Notes: generated by a model from the sequence alone, not told the origin. DNA of 64,000 nt from Gari tellinella (GCA_922989275.2 OV277862.1:40821786-40885785); one strand, 5' to 3'; counted from the stretch's first letter, positions 11,072 to 21,213 are shown. Translations and numbers: made by a program.

Positions 11072-11264
11072 CAGAGCTCCAGTTAAGGGGAGTACTTCCA
11101 AAACTTAAATCTTTATTTCTGCTTTAAACTCTATGGTGTTACTACTTATTATAATTGTCTCTTTGAGACGATTCTAATGAGTAGTTATACCATAAAATTT
11201 GGTGCTGAAATAAGTGAGAAAATGTTGGATTTAATCAGTTTACTCCCTTTAATTAGGAGCCCTG
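11072..11264. mobile_element. Family D hairpin MITE
   Basis: Ends ACAGAGCTCCAGTTAAGGGG and AATTAGGAGCCCTG; hairpin arms ACTTATTATAATTGTCTC / GAGACGATTCTAATGAGTAG with several mismatches, so an older copy. Inserted in another TTAA-type element. Confidence 0.85.
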
Positions 11265-11546
11265 ATTTGTAGAGCTTATGCGATACAAGTGGTAAAGGCG
11301 TCCTATGGTACCTATATGGTGAAAAGGGTTAAGAGTAAACGATATGAGTTGTACACACTTATAGAAAGTTCAGTGTTGAAAGGGTACATTATAATCAGCT
11401 TCTATCAGCTTAAATAGAATATTAAAGAAATATGTTTGCTGTTGATAGTTGGCCAACCTTTCTTGCTTGTTTGCTATACGGTAGTGTTTGAGAAAGAGAT
11501 GGCTGTATGCCGTCATTCTTTTCCTTCAAAGCCTGTTATCAGTGTT

Positions 11547-11760
11547 TAACCCTTTCCTCCATCCGCAATAGTGCAACTCACCTATATTCAACTGTGTTTA
11601 CAGAAGGATACTGCTTAAAGCAAAATCAATGTAAAGCAGAAAGCTCCTGAATCTCTTAAATGAGCTTTCTGCTTTACATTCATCTTGCTTTAGAGTGGCA
11701 CCGGTATTCAAAACCATTATTAAATATTTATCTGTGGCTCTTGTGTGGAGGAAATTGTCA
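11547..11760. mobile_element. TTAA-type element with E-type hairpin
   Basis: Starts TTTAACCCTTTCCTCCATCC. It carries a hairpin at about 11609-11692 with arms TTAAAGCAAAATCAATGTAA and ACATTCATCTTGCTTTA around AGCAGAAAGCTC / GAGCTTTCTGCT. The far end (TGTGTGGAGGAAATTGTC) is eroded. It combines a TTAA-type end with the hairpin normally found in family E. Confidence 0.65.
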
Positions 11761-12013
11761 AGCCAGGCTTGTGTTTAAAACAGGCTGAAAGCCAAGTTTT
11801 ACTTTTAGCCTGCTTAAAACAGTCATCTGTGAGGATAAAAGTAACATTTCCATGACTGTTTATCATAGAAAGCATGAAAAGACATTTCTATGGTGAAAAG
11901 GTAAAGGCATTATATAAAGCATTACTATGATGGAAAGGGATACGTTAAATAAAATTAATGTTTGAAACTATTCTTGAAGCATATCACTTTGTGTGTGGGC
12001 AAACAATGATGTT

Positions 12014-12227
12014 ATTAGCTCTTTCAACACCATGGTCCTGTTGAAAATACAAATGAATACTCATTTACATTTGCAAACAGTGTAGATCCAGATCAGAGGG
12101 CTTATTTAGACCAGTAGTTATGAAACTACCCAGAATTCCAAGTAGACTGGTTCATGTTTTGGTAACTAAAAAAACCAACAATGGAGTTTAATAACTCACA
12201 AGAGTTACTTAGGGTTGAAAGAGTTAA
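12014..12227. mobile_element. Family H TTAA MITE, half hairpin
   Basis: Ends TTAGCTCTTTCAACACCATG and GGGTTGAAAGAGTTAA match the inverted ends of the copies at 47525 and 56080. The left hairpin arm (GCAAACAGTGTAGATCCAGATC) survives; the right arm is missing. Confidence 0.75.
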
Positions 12228-12691
12228 GCAAGATGATGATTTAATAAATAATGGTAATGAAATCTTCAGCACCAACTGAGGATGTCGGATAAAGTAGTGC
12301 ATTGGTTTAAACAGGATTTAGATATACATGTATGTCAATTGACATTTGGGACCAAATATAATTATCAGATAAAACCAGGTTTCTGTCTTAACCCTATAAA
12401 CAGGTGTCAAATAAGCCAATGAAAAATTATAATTGTCCAAAATGTGTATAAAAGAAAAAAGATTTTATCATTATCACAGTCATCATTAACCAGCATGAGT
12501 TGAGTAACAGATGGTCACACTATAATTCACTGAGTTGTTGAAATGTGAGTTTCCATTCACGTGATACTACTAGCTATTTCAGGATTTGCACAACAACATC
12601 ATCAGTATGCCCAGAGAGTTTAATCTCAAGGTTCATAAACAGTAGGCTTTGCTGACAGTGGTGGATTGATTATGTATAATATATATGGGTG

Positions 12692-12942
12692 TAACCCATT
12701 ACCCCAAAGCCTGTGTCTAGTTTTGAAGACAGGTGACCACTTAAAACAGGTTGAAAGAAAAGCAGACTGAACCTGAAGGCACATTCTGCTTTACTTCCAG
12801 CCTGTTTTCAGTTACTATCTGCAAGGATATAGAATATATTTCTTGTGGTGCATATTCATGACTGTATAAATTGAAACTATTTTCTTCAGTGGTGGAATAA
12901 ATTAGAGAAGTAAAAAGGTGTATTTCTTGAGTACTGGGTTAA
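12692..12942. mobile_element. Family A TTAA hairpin MITE
   Basis: Ends TAACCCATTACCCCAAAGCC and GAGTACTGGGTTAA. Hairpin arms AAAACAGGTTGAAAGAAAAG / CTTTACTTCCAGCCTGTTTT. The half after the hairpin contains the conserved TGACTGTATAAATTGAAACT and TTCAGTGGTGGAATAAATTA blocks seen in other A copies. Confidence 0.9.
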
Positions 12943-13640
12943 GGCAGATGACTGCTTATTACAAGATGGAACTTAAGCAGAGAGCTGTTTTGAGAGGAAT
13001 TGTCGGGACAGAGTGGAGGTTGATCCTTGATCACTTCTGGCGAGGAAAAGACTTAGAGATCTATTACAACTCACAAGGCATTAGCTGCTTTGCATTTTGA
13101 GCAAAGCAAATTGGTGATTTGCAATTATCTGCAGTTGTGTAAAATTATCCAGAAGTATTTTTCTTTTAATTTTCTTAGAAAGCATTTTTGATTTATGCAA
13201 AGAAACAGAATTTTACATATCATACTAGGTTGCTAAATGAAATTAACTGTGTGTTTTTGAGTTGTTATACACAAGATAGGTGTAAAAGTGTTTTAGATGT
13301 TTTAGAAATAATCTTTTTCAATGATGGTATTGGTTCAAGGTGAGTAACACATCTTTCGTTAAATTTAAAGCAAAGAAATAAAAAAAAATTTTTTTTACAA
13401 TTCCTTAAAAACCAAAGAAAATTCTAAAGGTAGGCTACTATATGTATACTACTTAATACATGACAAATACATTGCAGAAAGTTTCTGTCTTTTTATATAG
13501 GAGTTTTCTACTTAGTTTTTGTCATGCATTAAGCTAAGGTGTGTGTTATGGATAGGGGTAAACTCAATGAATAAGATATAGTAAAATAAGGTAGGCTTAG
13601 TAAATCAGTGGACTACTGCAGTACAGTTAGCTTGTAGAGT
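12943..13640. other. intron, weak inverted repeat only
   Basis: AT-rich. An eroded hairpin at 13441-13530 (CTACTTAATACATGACAAAT ... TTTTGTCATGCATTAAGC) resembles a degenerate E core. Nothing else recognised. Confidence 0.5.
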
Positions 13641-13666
13641 TTAACCCTTCTCCTGCTATTAGTGTA

Positions 13667-13918
13667 TATTTATACGATTTGTACGTTATTCTTTCCCGTT
13701 TAAACGAAACGAAACGCAAACGCAAAACACTAAAACGTAGAAAAGAGCAACTTTTGGACAATTCCGATAATTCATGTTTATTTTGGTGGCAAACAGTTTG
13801 GAGCCTGATCAGACGCCGGGTTACCCGGCGTCTGATCTGGCTCCAAACTGTTTGCAATAGAAATAATAGTTTTAGCGTAAACGCGTTTATTTGGAAAGAA
13901 TAATGTTTTCTCCACTGT
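13667..13918. mobile_element. Family G hairpin MITE, left end eroded
   Basis: Contains CGTTATTCTTTCCCGTTTAA and ends TTTTCTCCACTGTA. The central hairpin has arms CAAACAGTTTGGAGCCTGAT / CTGGCTCCAAACTGTTTG around CAGACGCCGGGTTACCCGGCGTCTG. It lies between TTTAACCCTTCTCCTGC (13641) and AGTAGGAGAAGGATTA (14114), which may be the ends of a further host element. Confidence 0.85.
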
Positions 13919-14725
13919 AATAGTGTCGACCCTGGTCAGACATCTCCTTGAAGAGCTGCCTGATCAGAGTGTGCACTGTTTTCTTAAAGAATCTGTCTGA
14001 CACTAGTCTGCACTCTTTTATTGGGAAAATTTTCCTTATTTTATTAGCCAAAGAAGTGATTCAGATGATAGTTATTCATTGTGAGTGGAGTTGTATATAA
14101 TATAAAATATTCAGTAGGAGAAGGATTATCATGTGTTTTGAATGTGGCTGTAATTTGTATTTGATGATCATGATTATGTTACCGTAGACCATTTGTGAGG
14201 CAATACTACTGCTATACATTTAATGTTAATATTTAAGCCATTCCATGAGAAAAACAGACTTCCACAATAGTGTCTACCAGGCCTAGTCATCATTTCAAGC
14301 CTTGCACATTAGGTCTATATTGTCTTACAAGTTATGCAACATAATATTGTAGAATAGAATAGAATATTTATAATGTAATAACTCTAACATGAGCCATGAG
14401 CATAGCAACAATAAACACATATCAGGTAAAACGGTATGGCAAGATGGCAAGATGTACATGGTTATATGTAAGTGTCAAACAGTTACTGTTTAGATTATGG
14501 CCAACCACAGCATCAAAGATGTAGCAGATGATCAGTTTCTACACTATTTGCTATGCAATAATTCTGGGCCTATGCTATTATAAAGCATCTGAGATGAGTC
14601 TGAGATTGTTCTCAAATGCTTTATGAGATGGTGTCTGTTTTTCTCATGGCATGGGTCATTGAGTTTGCATGGTAGACACTGAGTTGATTGTAACATTGAT
14701 GTTGTAGATATGTAAACATGTGGAA
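13919..14725. other. intronic stretch, mostly unrecognised
   Basis: At 13920-14010 there is an eroded B-like segment (GTCGACCCTGGTCAGACATC and CCTGATCAGAGTGTGCACTG). A short run of AGAAT repeats is at about 14350. The remainder is AT-rich with nothing recognised. Confidence 0.5.
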
Positions 14726-15093
14726 CAGTGCTCCCTCTCTACAACAACACCCAATGGGAGATGAAGATTGTGTACATTGTTTCGGAAAGAACTGTTATAG
14801 GGAGGGAAAATTAAGACTTGACTTACATTTGCAAACAGCTTGAATCCAGATCAGATGCCGCTTTATGCGGCATCTGATCTGGATTCAAGCTGTTTGTCAC
14901 TCGTTATTATATTTCTTGTCAAAATGTCCACTTATATGTAACTTTGAGAAAAAATGGCAGATGAAAATTTAAAGTAGATGTTATTGTAGCAGTGAAAGTG
15001 TTAAAAATATTTGTTGTGTGTGGGGAACAGCGGAAAGCGTTTTTGTAAGGATGCAATCATTGTTGGGAGGGCTGTTGTAGGGAGGGAGCACTG
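14726..15093. mobile_element. Family F MITE
   Basis: Terminal inverted repeats CAGTGCTCCCTCTCTACAAC and GTTGTAGGGAGGGAGCACTG. Inside is a hairpin AACAGCTTGAATCCAGATCA / TGATCTGGATTCAAGCTGTT around GATGCCGCTTTATGCGGCATC. Other copies: 21991, 37961, 63021. Confidence 0.92.
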
Positions 15094-15185
15094 TATATCA
15101 TTCTGCATTGTGTACAATTATAAGGAAAAAAATTGAGCTTATACCGGTATATTATAATTAAAGAAGTACTTGACTTGTGTTGTAG

Positions 15186-15308
15186 ACAATGAGTTAACAG
15201 AATTTCTGGACCAGAAGAAGGGTGAGAAAGGCCGTGCCTGGATGGAGAAATGTAGGAAACTTTTGGTGAAGTTCCTGTCAGCTAAAGGGGACCAGGTTAA
15301 AGGAAGTG
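15186..15308 (+). CDS. TBC1D32: TBC1D32 exon
   Basis: Acceptor GACTTGTGTTGTAG, donor AGTG|GTAAGC. Completes the split Asp codon, reads NELTEFLDQKKGEKGRAWME then KCRKLLVKFLSAKGDQVKGS, and leaves one base for the next exon. The preceding intron is 7 kb; phases match across it, but an extra phase-neutral exon cannot be excluded. Confidence 0.83.
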
Positions 15309-15530
15309 GTAAGCATTAAAGTGCCAGATTTACAAAATGTTGTACTAGTAAAGCGTTTTCTTGTCATAGGCCCCTCCTGGAGCCCTCTGACCAGGGTCTG
15401 CATGGTTTGTCATTTTGCAATATATTGTAAAAAAACAAAACAACTACATTGTATATAATTATTATCAAGCCAACAACACTAGTTGAATATTAGAATAGTC
15501 CATTTTAAGTGTCAGGGGTCAATGAGATAC

Positions 15531-15959
15531 CCCTTTACCCAATAGTCTATTTCGTAGTTTTCAAGACAGATGACCACTTAACCCTTTACCCCGTAGCATG
15601 TTTCTAGTTTTGAAGATAGGGGACCTGGTGACTTAAAGCAGGTTGAAAGTTGAGCAGAATGTGCCTTAAGGCACATTCTGCTCAACTTTCAGCCAGTTTT
15701 AAGCTTCCATCTGCTAGAATATGGAAAACATTTATTATAAATCATATTCATGACTGATTAAATTGCAACTACTTTCTTCAGTGGAGGACCAGATTAATAA
15801 AAGGTGCTTCTATGGGGGGAAGGGTTTCAACCTTCTTTATTCTACCATCTGAAAATGCCTTCTGTATTTCAGGTTCAGGACTTTCTAGGGTGGAACTACT
15901 TTTTTAAGTGTAGAAACCATTAGAGGCGTAAAATGTATATTTTTGGAGTAATGGGTTAA
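15531..15959. mobile_element. Family A copy interrupted by another A copy
   Basis: The outer copy begins CCCTTTACCCAATAGTC, breaks at the TTAA of GACCACTTAA, and resumes near 15831 with ACCATCTGAAAATGCC, ending GTAATGGGTTAA. Confidence 0.75.
15578..15830. mobile_element. Family A inner copy, inserted in a TTAA of the outer copy
   Basis: Starts TTAACCCTTTACCCCGTAGC and ends GGGGGGAAGGGTTTCAA. Near-perfect hairpin GCAGGTTGAAAGTTGAGCAG / CTGCTCAACTTTCAGCCAGT around AATGTGCCTTAAGGCACATT. Confidence 0.85.
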
Positions 15960-16042
15960 CTGTCCTCAGTCTGAAAAACCAACAATTAGGCTGACTTTCA
16001 ATGTTGTTGGAGAAATGGTTTACTGTGCATTTGTGGATTGAT

Positions 16043-16278
16043 TTAACCCTTTACTCCATGAATATGCTATTTTATGCCTTAAATTTATTCCTCCACTAAG
16101 AAAAATAGTTGTTATTTATACATTGATAAATATGTATCATAAAAAATGTTTTCTATATTCTTGCTGGCTGAAAGTAAAGCAGAATGTGCCTTAAGGAACA
16201 TTCTGCTTTACTTTCAACCTACTTTAAGTAGTCATCTGATATTAAAAACTATAAACAGGCTATGGGTCATTAGGTTAA
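16043..16278. mobile_element. Family A MITE (inverted orientation)
   Basis: TTAACCCTTTACTCCATG ... GGGTCATTAGGTTAA. Hairpin GGCTGAAAGTAAAGCAGAAT and complement around GTGCCTTAAGGAAC. Its terminal TTAA is also the first TTAA of the next copy. Confidence 0.88.
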
Positions 16279-16527
16279 ACCCTTACTCTATAGCCTGTTT
16301 CTAGTTTTGACGACAAGGGACCACTTAAAGCAAGTTGAAAGTAAATCAGAATGCACTTTCAGGCACATTCTGCTTGACTTTCAGCATGCTTTATGCTATC
16401 ACCTGCTAGAATACAGGATATATTTTCTTATGATAAATATTCATGACTGTATCAATCGGAATTATTTTCTTCAGTGGTGGAATAAATTGTAAGCTTAAAA
16501 ATGCATTATCTATGGGGTAACAGTTAA
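16275..16527. mobile_element. Family A MITE sharing a TTAA with its neighbour
   Basis: Starts at the TTAA that ends the preceding copy and lies in opposite orientation to it; ends TCTATGGGGTAACAGTTAA. It finishes 32 bp before the acceptor of the next TBC1D32 exon. Confidence 0.88.
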
Positions 16528-16559
16528 AACAATTCTGGTTGATTGATTTTTAATTTCAG

Positions 16560-16643
16560 TTATTCAGAAGTTGTTTGAACAGGGAGTAAAAGTTGCTTCA
16601 TCACTGCCGGAGGATTCCGTTTTCCCAATGATGCAATATGCAG
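16560..16643 (+). CDS. TBC1D32: TBC1D32 exon
   Basis: Acceptor TTTTTAATTTCAG, donor GCAG|GTAACA. Reads VIQKLFEQGVKVASSLPEDS then VFPMMQYAG across both splice junctions, phase 1 in and out. Confidence 0.83.
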
Positions 16644-17058
16644 GTAACAAATTGGGATATCTACACATAGTAAATACCATGTTATCATAGTGTTGTGGAT
16701 AATAGTTTACAGGAGCTTCTTCATAATTAATAATCTACAATGGTTCTTTAATGGTTTATAACTCAGATTCTACTGCTTTGTCATTTGTTATGACTAGATG
16801 GTGTCAAACAGTTGGATTAAGCTTTAAATCTTGATGTTTTTTGTTTCTCAATATTTTTTCTCAAATGTGTGACACCTAATTTCAGCAGAAATTAGAGGTG
16901 TCACACTGATGAGAAGTGAAAGCAAGAAAATGTATTTCAATGAGTTCTATACACACATTTGAGAAAAAATATTGTTTTGGGACCCTGAGATTTGAGTATG
17001 GTTCCTCAAATTATTTATTGATAATAGAGCTTGGTTGCCCCTGATAAATGTAGATCTA

Positions 17059-17135
17059 AAAAGTAAAGTACCAGTTAAAGTCTACTTTCAGTCCGAATGA
17101 CCGCTCAGCCGACTGTACATTTACCCCCTTGTAAT
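17059..17135. mobile_element. Truncated SINE tail
   Basis: AGTTAAAGTCTACTTTCAGT and CCGAATGACCG.CAGCCGACT are shared with the body of the full tRNA-headed SINE at 57842-58185, so this is a fragment of the end distal to the tRNA head. Confidence 0.8.
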
Positions 17136-17177
17136 GAACAACAAGATCATAATTATGATTGGTTTTTAGCCCATGTA

Positions 17178-17346
17178 CAGTAAAATCTCTCTATTATGAC
17201 AACTTAATTGTGTTAGTTATAAAGTGTTTGAGGCAGGTGGCTGCTTAAAGCAAGGTGAACGTATAATTTCATCTTGCTTTAAGCTGTCACCTTTCCTTCA
17301 TACAATCAATTGGCATTCATTTTAGTGGTCATTATAGAGGGGTTTA
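17178..17346. mobile_element. Family E MITE, hairpin partly deleted
   Basis: Begins TA-CAGTAAAATCTCTCTATT and ends TCATTATAGAGGGGTTTA. The outer hairpin arms TTAAAGCAAGGTGA / TCATCTTGCTTTAAG remain but the inner AGAAAGCTCC part is missing. It ends 45 bp before the next exon. Confidence 0.8.
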
Positions 17347-17391
17347 ATAACAAACATCTTAAATCACTTATTTGTTTCTGTATTGTTTTAG

Positions 17392-17461
17392 GTACTGACA
17401 GTGCATTGAAGAATGTACCTATATCACCTCTGAAACAGCTCGGTATCAAAATGGCAATAAG
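17392..17461 (+). CDS. TBC1D32: TBC1D32 exon
   Basis: Acceptor GTATTGTTTTAG, donor ATAAG|GTAGGC. Reads GTDSALKNVPISPLKQLGIK then MAI and leaves AG for the next exon. Confidence 0.82.
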
Positions 17462-17692
17462 GTAGGCACAGAAAACCATGCTCTTGGTGATTTTATCTTT
17501 TCACACAAGAAAACTGATTGTATCTCAAAAAAGAAAAAAAGAAATTTGAACCCATGTTGCAGCAACAAAATTTAAACTTATGCATAAGCCCCCTATTCCA
17601 CAAAGGCATCAATATTCAGTTCTTACTTATACAGGTAGATATATATGAGCCGTGCCATGACAAAACCAGCCTTATTGCATTGCACAGTATAC

Positions 17693-18510
17693 ATTTGTTT
17701 CATAGGTACTGAGGGAACAGTCAAATCATTGACCCGAGGTAGCAGGGAAGACCTTGAGAACTGTTGCCCGAGGCCAACGGCCGAGGGCAACATTTCTCAA
17801 GGTCTTCCCTGCTACCGAGGGACAATGGTTTGACTGTTCCCGAAGTAACTATCAAACAAATGATTTATTACCTGACTCTCTATTTAAGCCAGGTTGAATG
17901 AATGGCTTGATCTAGATCTATATAGATATACAAGATTTGAACAACACGTATTTAGATTCTAGAGATGATCTTATATTTAATCTTAATTAAGTTCAATACA
18001 ACAACTGAATGTGAACATCACTGTTTTAAAAAAAAAGATGTCTACTTTATTCATTGTTTCAATTACGATTAAAATTATTATTGTTTCTTATTGACTGAAA
18101 TTGATTGACACTTTGTCGAAATTACGTCATGTATGATATGACGTCATTTATTTTGTAACGTCATAATTTGTTTTTAAAAAAGGAAGACGTTAGATCTGCA
18201 AGCGGTTTATCGATTTTTTTCGGAGTTACTCTTTATCTTAGATCTAGAGCTACATAGCCTTTTAAGGGGATTGTTCGGGAGAGAAAAAATGACCCGATCA
18301 ACTCCGCAAAAGGCTAGCTCCTTAAACGAAAATCTGTATCATAAAGACGCTTATTCGGTCCCGCGATGCAGAAATCTTTTGCGCACCATTTTCGCGCATG
18401 TAACAGTACCATGTAACAGTGAACTGTTGCCCGCTGGCCTCAGTCTGGTAAATCTTTGCGGTCAACAGTCAAAAATGCTTAATATTCACTTAAATAGGGA
18501 GTCAGGTAAT
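17693..18510. mobile_element. Fold-back element: long palindrome plus outer inverted repeat
   Basis: 17693-17862 is a near-perfect palindrome with arms ATTTGTTTCATAGGTACTGA ... CCCTGCTACC and complement, centred on TTGCCCGAGGCCAACGGCCG. From 17864 a second inverted pair, ATTACCTGACTCTCTATTTA and its complement near 18487-18508, encloses about 600 bp. An open frame at 18271-18600 in this segment has no recognisable domain and is probably non-coding. Confidence 0.75.
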
Positions 18511-18612
18511 AATAACTGTTGTCATCTCAGGTTAGGTATCGGAGTTTCTTCTACACTACCAAATACCATGTACATGTACGTGTATACTACAGCTACATAA
18601 AATGCTTTAGAT

Positions 18613-18700
18613 GCATGTAGGTGTCAAACAGTGTAGATCAAGGCCAGTCGCATCTTTGATGTGGCAGCTGGCCTTGATCTACACTGTTTGCAATGTAATT
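18613..18700. repeat. Hairpin of the GCAAACAGTGTAGATC type
   Basis: Arms CAAACAGTGTAGATCAAGGC / GCCTTGATCTACACTGTTTG. It has the outer arm motif of the B and C hairpins with a different inner sequence. No clear TTAA or TA ends nearby. Confidence 0.75.
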
Positions 18701-19261
18701 AGTCAGGTTTTGTTATGGCACAGCTTTTATTTATACTCATATAAACTTTTAAAAGAACAGGATACAAAAATATAAATCATGACTTTTGATCCTGAATGAA
18801 GTCCTTGAAAGAAGAAGAAATAGCACAAAAAAAGTTTTTTTTAACCAAATTACCATGTTTGTCTGTTTAATGCTGCTACAAGATGGGTTATTTCTTTGAT
18901 GCTTTTATCTAAAATATTTTGTAAGTGATAAATCTTTAAGCACGTCATTATAGAACAGATAACAACTTTAAGTTGGATGAAAGAAAACCTTTCTGCTTTA
19001 CTTTTAACTTTCAAAAAAACTTTTTGGGAGTGATTGTTGTATCAGAATTAGAGCTTAATTTGTACAGTAAGCATTTAAAAATATCATTTGGGTCAAGGGA
19101 AGATGTCAGAACCAGTTGTACTGTATAGGAAAGGTGACAAATAATGCATGACAAAAGTAGAGCTGTCATTTTTGCATTAAACAACTTCTTGCCTTAAAAG
19201 ATTCCTATTTTTTCTTTCTGCTATGTCACTCGAGAGTTGTACTGGCACTTTACAATAGTTT

Positions 19262-19420
19262 TCAGGGCTGCCATTTCTTTGGATTTTTCCAAAATCTATG
19301 GACTTTTCTCTTTTTCTCCGGACATACAGATACTTTTCCTAAATCTTCAGAATTCTGCTGTTAGTTTTAAAATTGCACTTGAAAATTCAGAAATCTTAGG
19401 TTTTTTATGAGCAACTTATT
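19262..19420. repeat. Dispersed repeat, related to 23090-23340
   Basis: CAGGGCTGCCATTTCTTTGG near the left matches the complement of GAAATGGCAGCCCTG at the end of the 23090-23340 segment; CCTAAATCTT and AAATCTTAGG motifs also recur. Confidence 0.6.
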
Positions 19421-19491
19421 GCAACTTATGCCCTGGGTTTTGCATTTTGAACTGTCCATGTTTCTGTCTAACATTGCTTTATACTATGTAG

Positions 19492-19613
19492 ATATGGCAT
19501 ACATCTGAAGATGATCCACACGTCAGCTGATGCCACAGACAATCTTACACTGCTGATACGCCAGGTTATCTTCTACCTACAACAACAACAAAAGATACCA
19601 GAAACTGACATCA
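19492..19613 (+). CDS. TBC1D32: TBC1D32 exon, U12-type donor
   Basis: Acceptor TACTATGTAG completes the split Arg codon; reads YGIHLKMIHTSADATDNLTL then LIRQVIFYLQQQQKIPETDI and leaves one base. The donor is A|GTATCCTTC, which is the minor (U12) rather than the major consensus. Confidence 0.84.
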
Positions 19614-19762
19614 GTATCCTTCATAGACAAAAGTAGAGTTATACAATGGACATACTTTGTTTTGAATTAATGAATGGAATTGCATTTGTAGAATTTTTTT
19701 TATTTGAGCCCTTTTTGTTCATAATTTTTTAGAGTATAAACAGATGGTTGCTTAAAACATGT

Positions 19763-19860
19763 TTAACCTTATACTACATAGCCTGTTTCTAATTTTGAAA
19801 ACAGGTGATTGTATAAAGCAGGCTGAAAGTTTAGCAGAATGCGCCTTAACCTGCCTTAAC
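19763..19860. mobile_element. Family A fragment split by a B element
   Basis: TTAACCTTATACTACATAGC, then the left hairpin arm GCAGGCTGAAAGTTTAGCAG to GCGCCTTAACCTGCC, where the B element at 19856 begins. The right half of A is not found beyond it. Confidence 0.7.
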
Positions 19861-20106
19861 CATTTGAACCCTAGTCCCGCATATAGGCGTCCTTTTCAGA
19901 CAGTGTACATGTGAATAGTACACTTGTCCTATGCAAACAGTGAAGACCCAGATCAGAGGGCTCCGAAAGGAGCCCTCTGATCAGGGTCGTCACTGTTTGT
20001 CATAATGCCAAACATTGACAAAAACAACCCTTAAAAGTCAGAAATGGACTAGACTAAAATGAAAACTGGAATTGTCCATTTAAAGTTTCCGGGAGGAAAA
20101 AGTTAA
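19856..20106. mobile_element. Family B TTAA hairpin MITE
   Basis: TTAA-CCATTTGAACCCTAG ... GGGAGGAAAAAG-TTAA. Hairpin arms CAAACAGTGAAGACCCAGAT / GATCAGGGTCGTCACTGTTTG around CAGAGGGCTCCGAAAGGAGC. Confidence 0.9.
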
Positions 20107-20254
20107 TACTAGACACATGCCATGAAGTTAAGTCTAAAAAAAATTATATAGAATTACTGTACATGTTTATAAATATTTGCATTGCTTTCTATTGATGAAA
20201 AAGTTAAATGAAAACTTCATAAAAGCTACTAAAGTTGTCCTTAACTCTGTGAAG

Positions 20255-20409
20255 AATATCTGAAGACCAGTTATCCTGGGTTTGACTGGTTTGCGGCCAC
20301 AATGTTTCTGGCCTTCAACGGGAACCAGTCTAAGGCATGGGACTTCCTGCAGCAGTTCTCCACCCTGGGGGCCTCAGGGTACCTGTGGCTGCCTCGGCTA
20401 CATGCCTCT
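20255..20409 (+). CDS. TBC1D32: TBC1D32 exon after the U12 intron
   Basis: The acceptor CTCTGTGAAG was chosen because it is the AG that keeps phase with the previous exon and lies 10-11 nt after the U12 branch site; the AGs just downstream give the wrong frame or a stop. Reads KYLKTSYPGFDWFAATMFLA, then FNGNQSKAWDFLQQFSTLGA, then SGYLWLPRLHAS, ending in phase 0 at TCT|GTGAGT. Part of the TBC-like domain. Confidence 0.85.
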
Positions 20410-20448
20410 GTGAGTAAACCTTCACAGTGAAACGAAGAAACTGCAATA

Positions 20449-20695
20449 TTAACACATTCAACCCTAGCGACGTGTATACTCATCATTTACAAACAGTGTA
20501 CCTGTGAGGATAATACTTGTCCCGTGCAAACAGTGTAGACCCTGAACAGAGGGCTCCTTAAGGAGCCCTCTGATCAGGGTCTACACTATTTGTCATGTTG
20601 ACATTTATTGTTAAAATCAACCCTAGTAAAAACTAGACTATACTTATTTTGAAATTGGAATTGTCCAATAAAAGTTTCAAGGGTGAGCTTGTTTT
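20449..20695. mobile_element. Family B hairpin MITE
   Basis: Starts TTAACACATTCAACCCTAGC, 40 bp after the preceding donor, and ends near AAGTTTCAAGGGTGAG. Hairpin arms CAAACAGTGTAGACCCTGA and complement around GGGCTCCTTAAGGAGCCC. Confidence 0.88.
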
Positions 20696-20843
20696 GACTC
20701 CCTTTGAAACAGTATAGCCCCAAACCAGAGGCATTCTATGATGCCAATGCAAAAGAATAGGTAGATGCAATATTAATATTATGGTGCTTCTTTGGGTGAA
20801 ATGGTTAAACATTTTCTTACAAAGCCAAATTTATTTGTGTGTA

Positions 20844-21196
20844 CAGTGAAACCCCTCTAAACCGGACATGTGTGGGGACAAGAAAAATGTCCGGTTTACA
20901 GGGGTTGCCGGTTTACAGGGGTTTTGACTTGTTCTAGTATGAAAGATAGCTGTCCACTTAAAGCAGGTTGAAAGTAAAGCAGAATGCGCATTAAGGCGCA
21001 TTCTGCTTTACTTTCAACCTGCTTCAAGCTATCATCTGCTAAAATGTACAAACTTTTTTCTACAGTGTAAGAATAAACCAAAGACGTAAAAAGGCGTATT
21101 TATGGTGTAATGGATTAAAATAAAGAAGGGTTGGAAAACGGGACCAAAGTTTTTGTCCGGTTTAGAGAGAATTCCGGTATTTAGAGGGTTTTCACT
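20844..21196. mobile_element. Pogo/Tigger-like MITE interrupted by family A
   Basis: TA-CAGTGAAACCCCTCTAAACC at the left and GGTATTTAGAGGGTTTTCACT-A-TA at the right are inverted copies; CCGGTTTACAGGGG and GTCCGGTTTAGAGAG repeats flank the inner A insertion. The right end is only 17 bp from the next coding exon. Confidence 0.8.
20930..21119. mobile_element. Family A copy inside the pogo-like MITE
   Basis: Left end truncated (GTTCTAGTATGAAAGATAG); hairpin GCAGGTTGAAAGTAAAGCAG and complement around AATGCGCATTAAGGCGCATT; right end TGGTGTAATGGATTAA. Confidence 0.85.
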
Positions 21197-21213
21197 ATAT
21201 TTATTTTACACAG

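Larger units (their letters stand above)
19614..20254 (+). other. TBC1D32: U12-type (GT-AG minor) intron of TBC1D32
   Basis: The 5' splice site is GTATCCTTC, one base from the U12 consensus GTATCCTTT. At 20238-20245 lies TCCTTAAC, matching the U12 branch-site core, with its branch adenosine 10-11 nt before the acceptor AG at 20253-20254. There is no strong pyrimidine tract. Exon phases on both sides agree with use of these sites. The intron also contains an A fragment and a B MITE. Confidence 0.88.

Noticed and set aside
16907..16930. Second hammerhead motif (CTGATGAGAAGTGAAAGC)
   Set aside because: Has CTGATGAG but no pairing stem II followed by GAAA and no stem I partner.
18271..18600. 109-aa open frame
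   Set aside because: Lies inside the fold-back element, has no recognisable motif and no splice partner; likely chance in a less AT-rich stretch.
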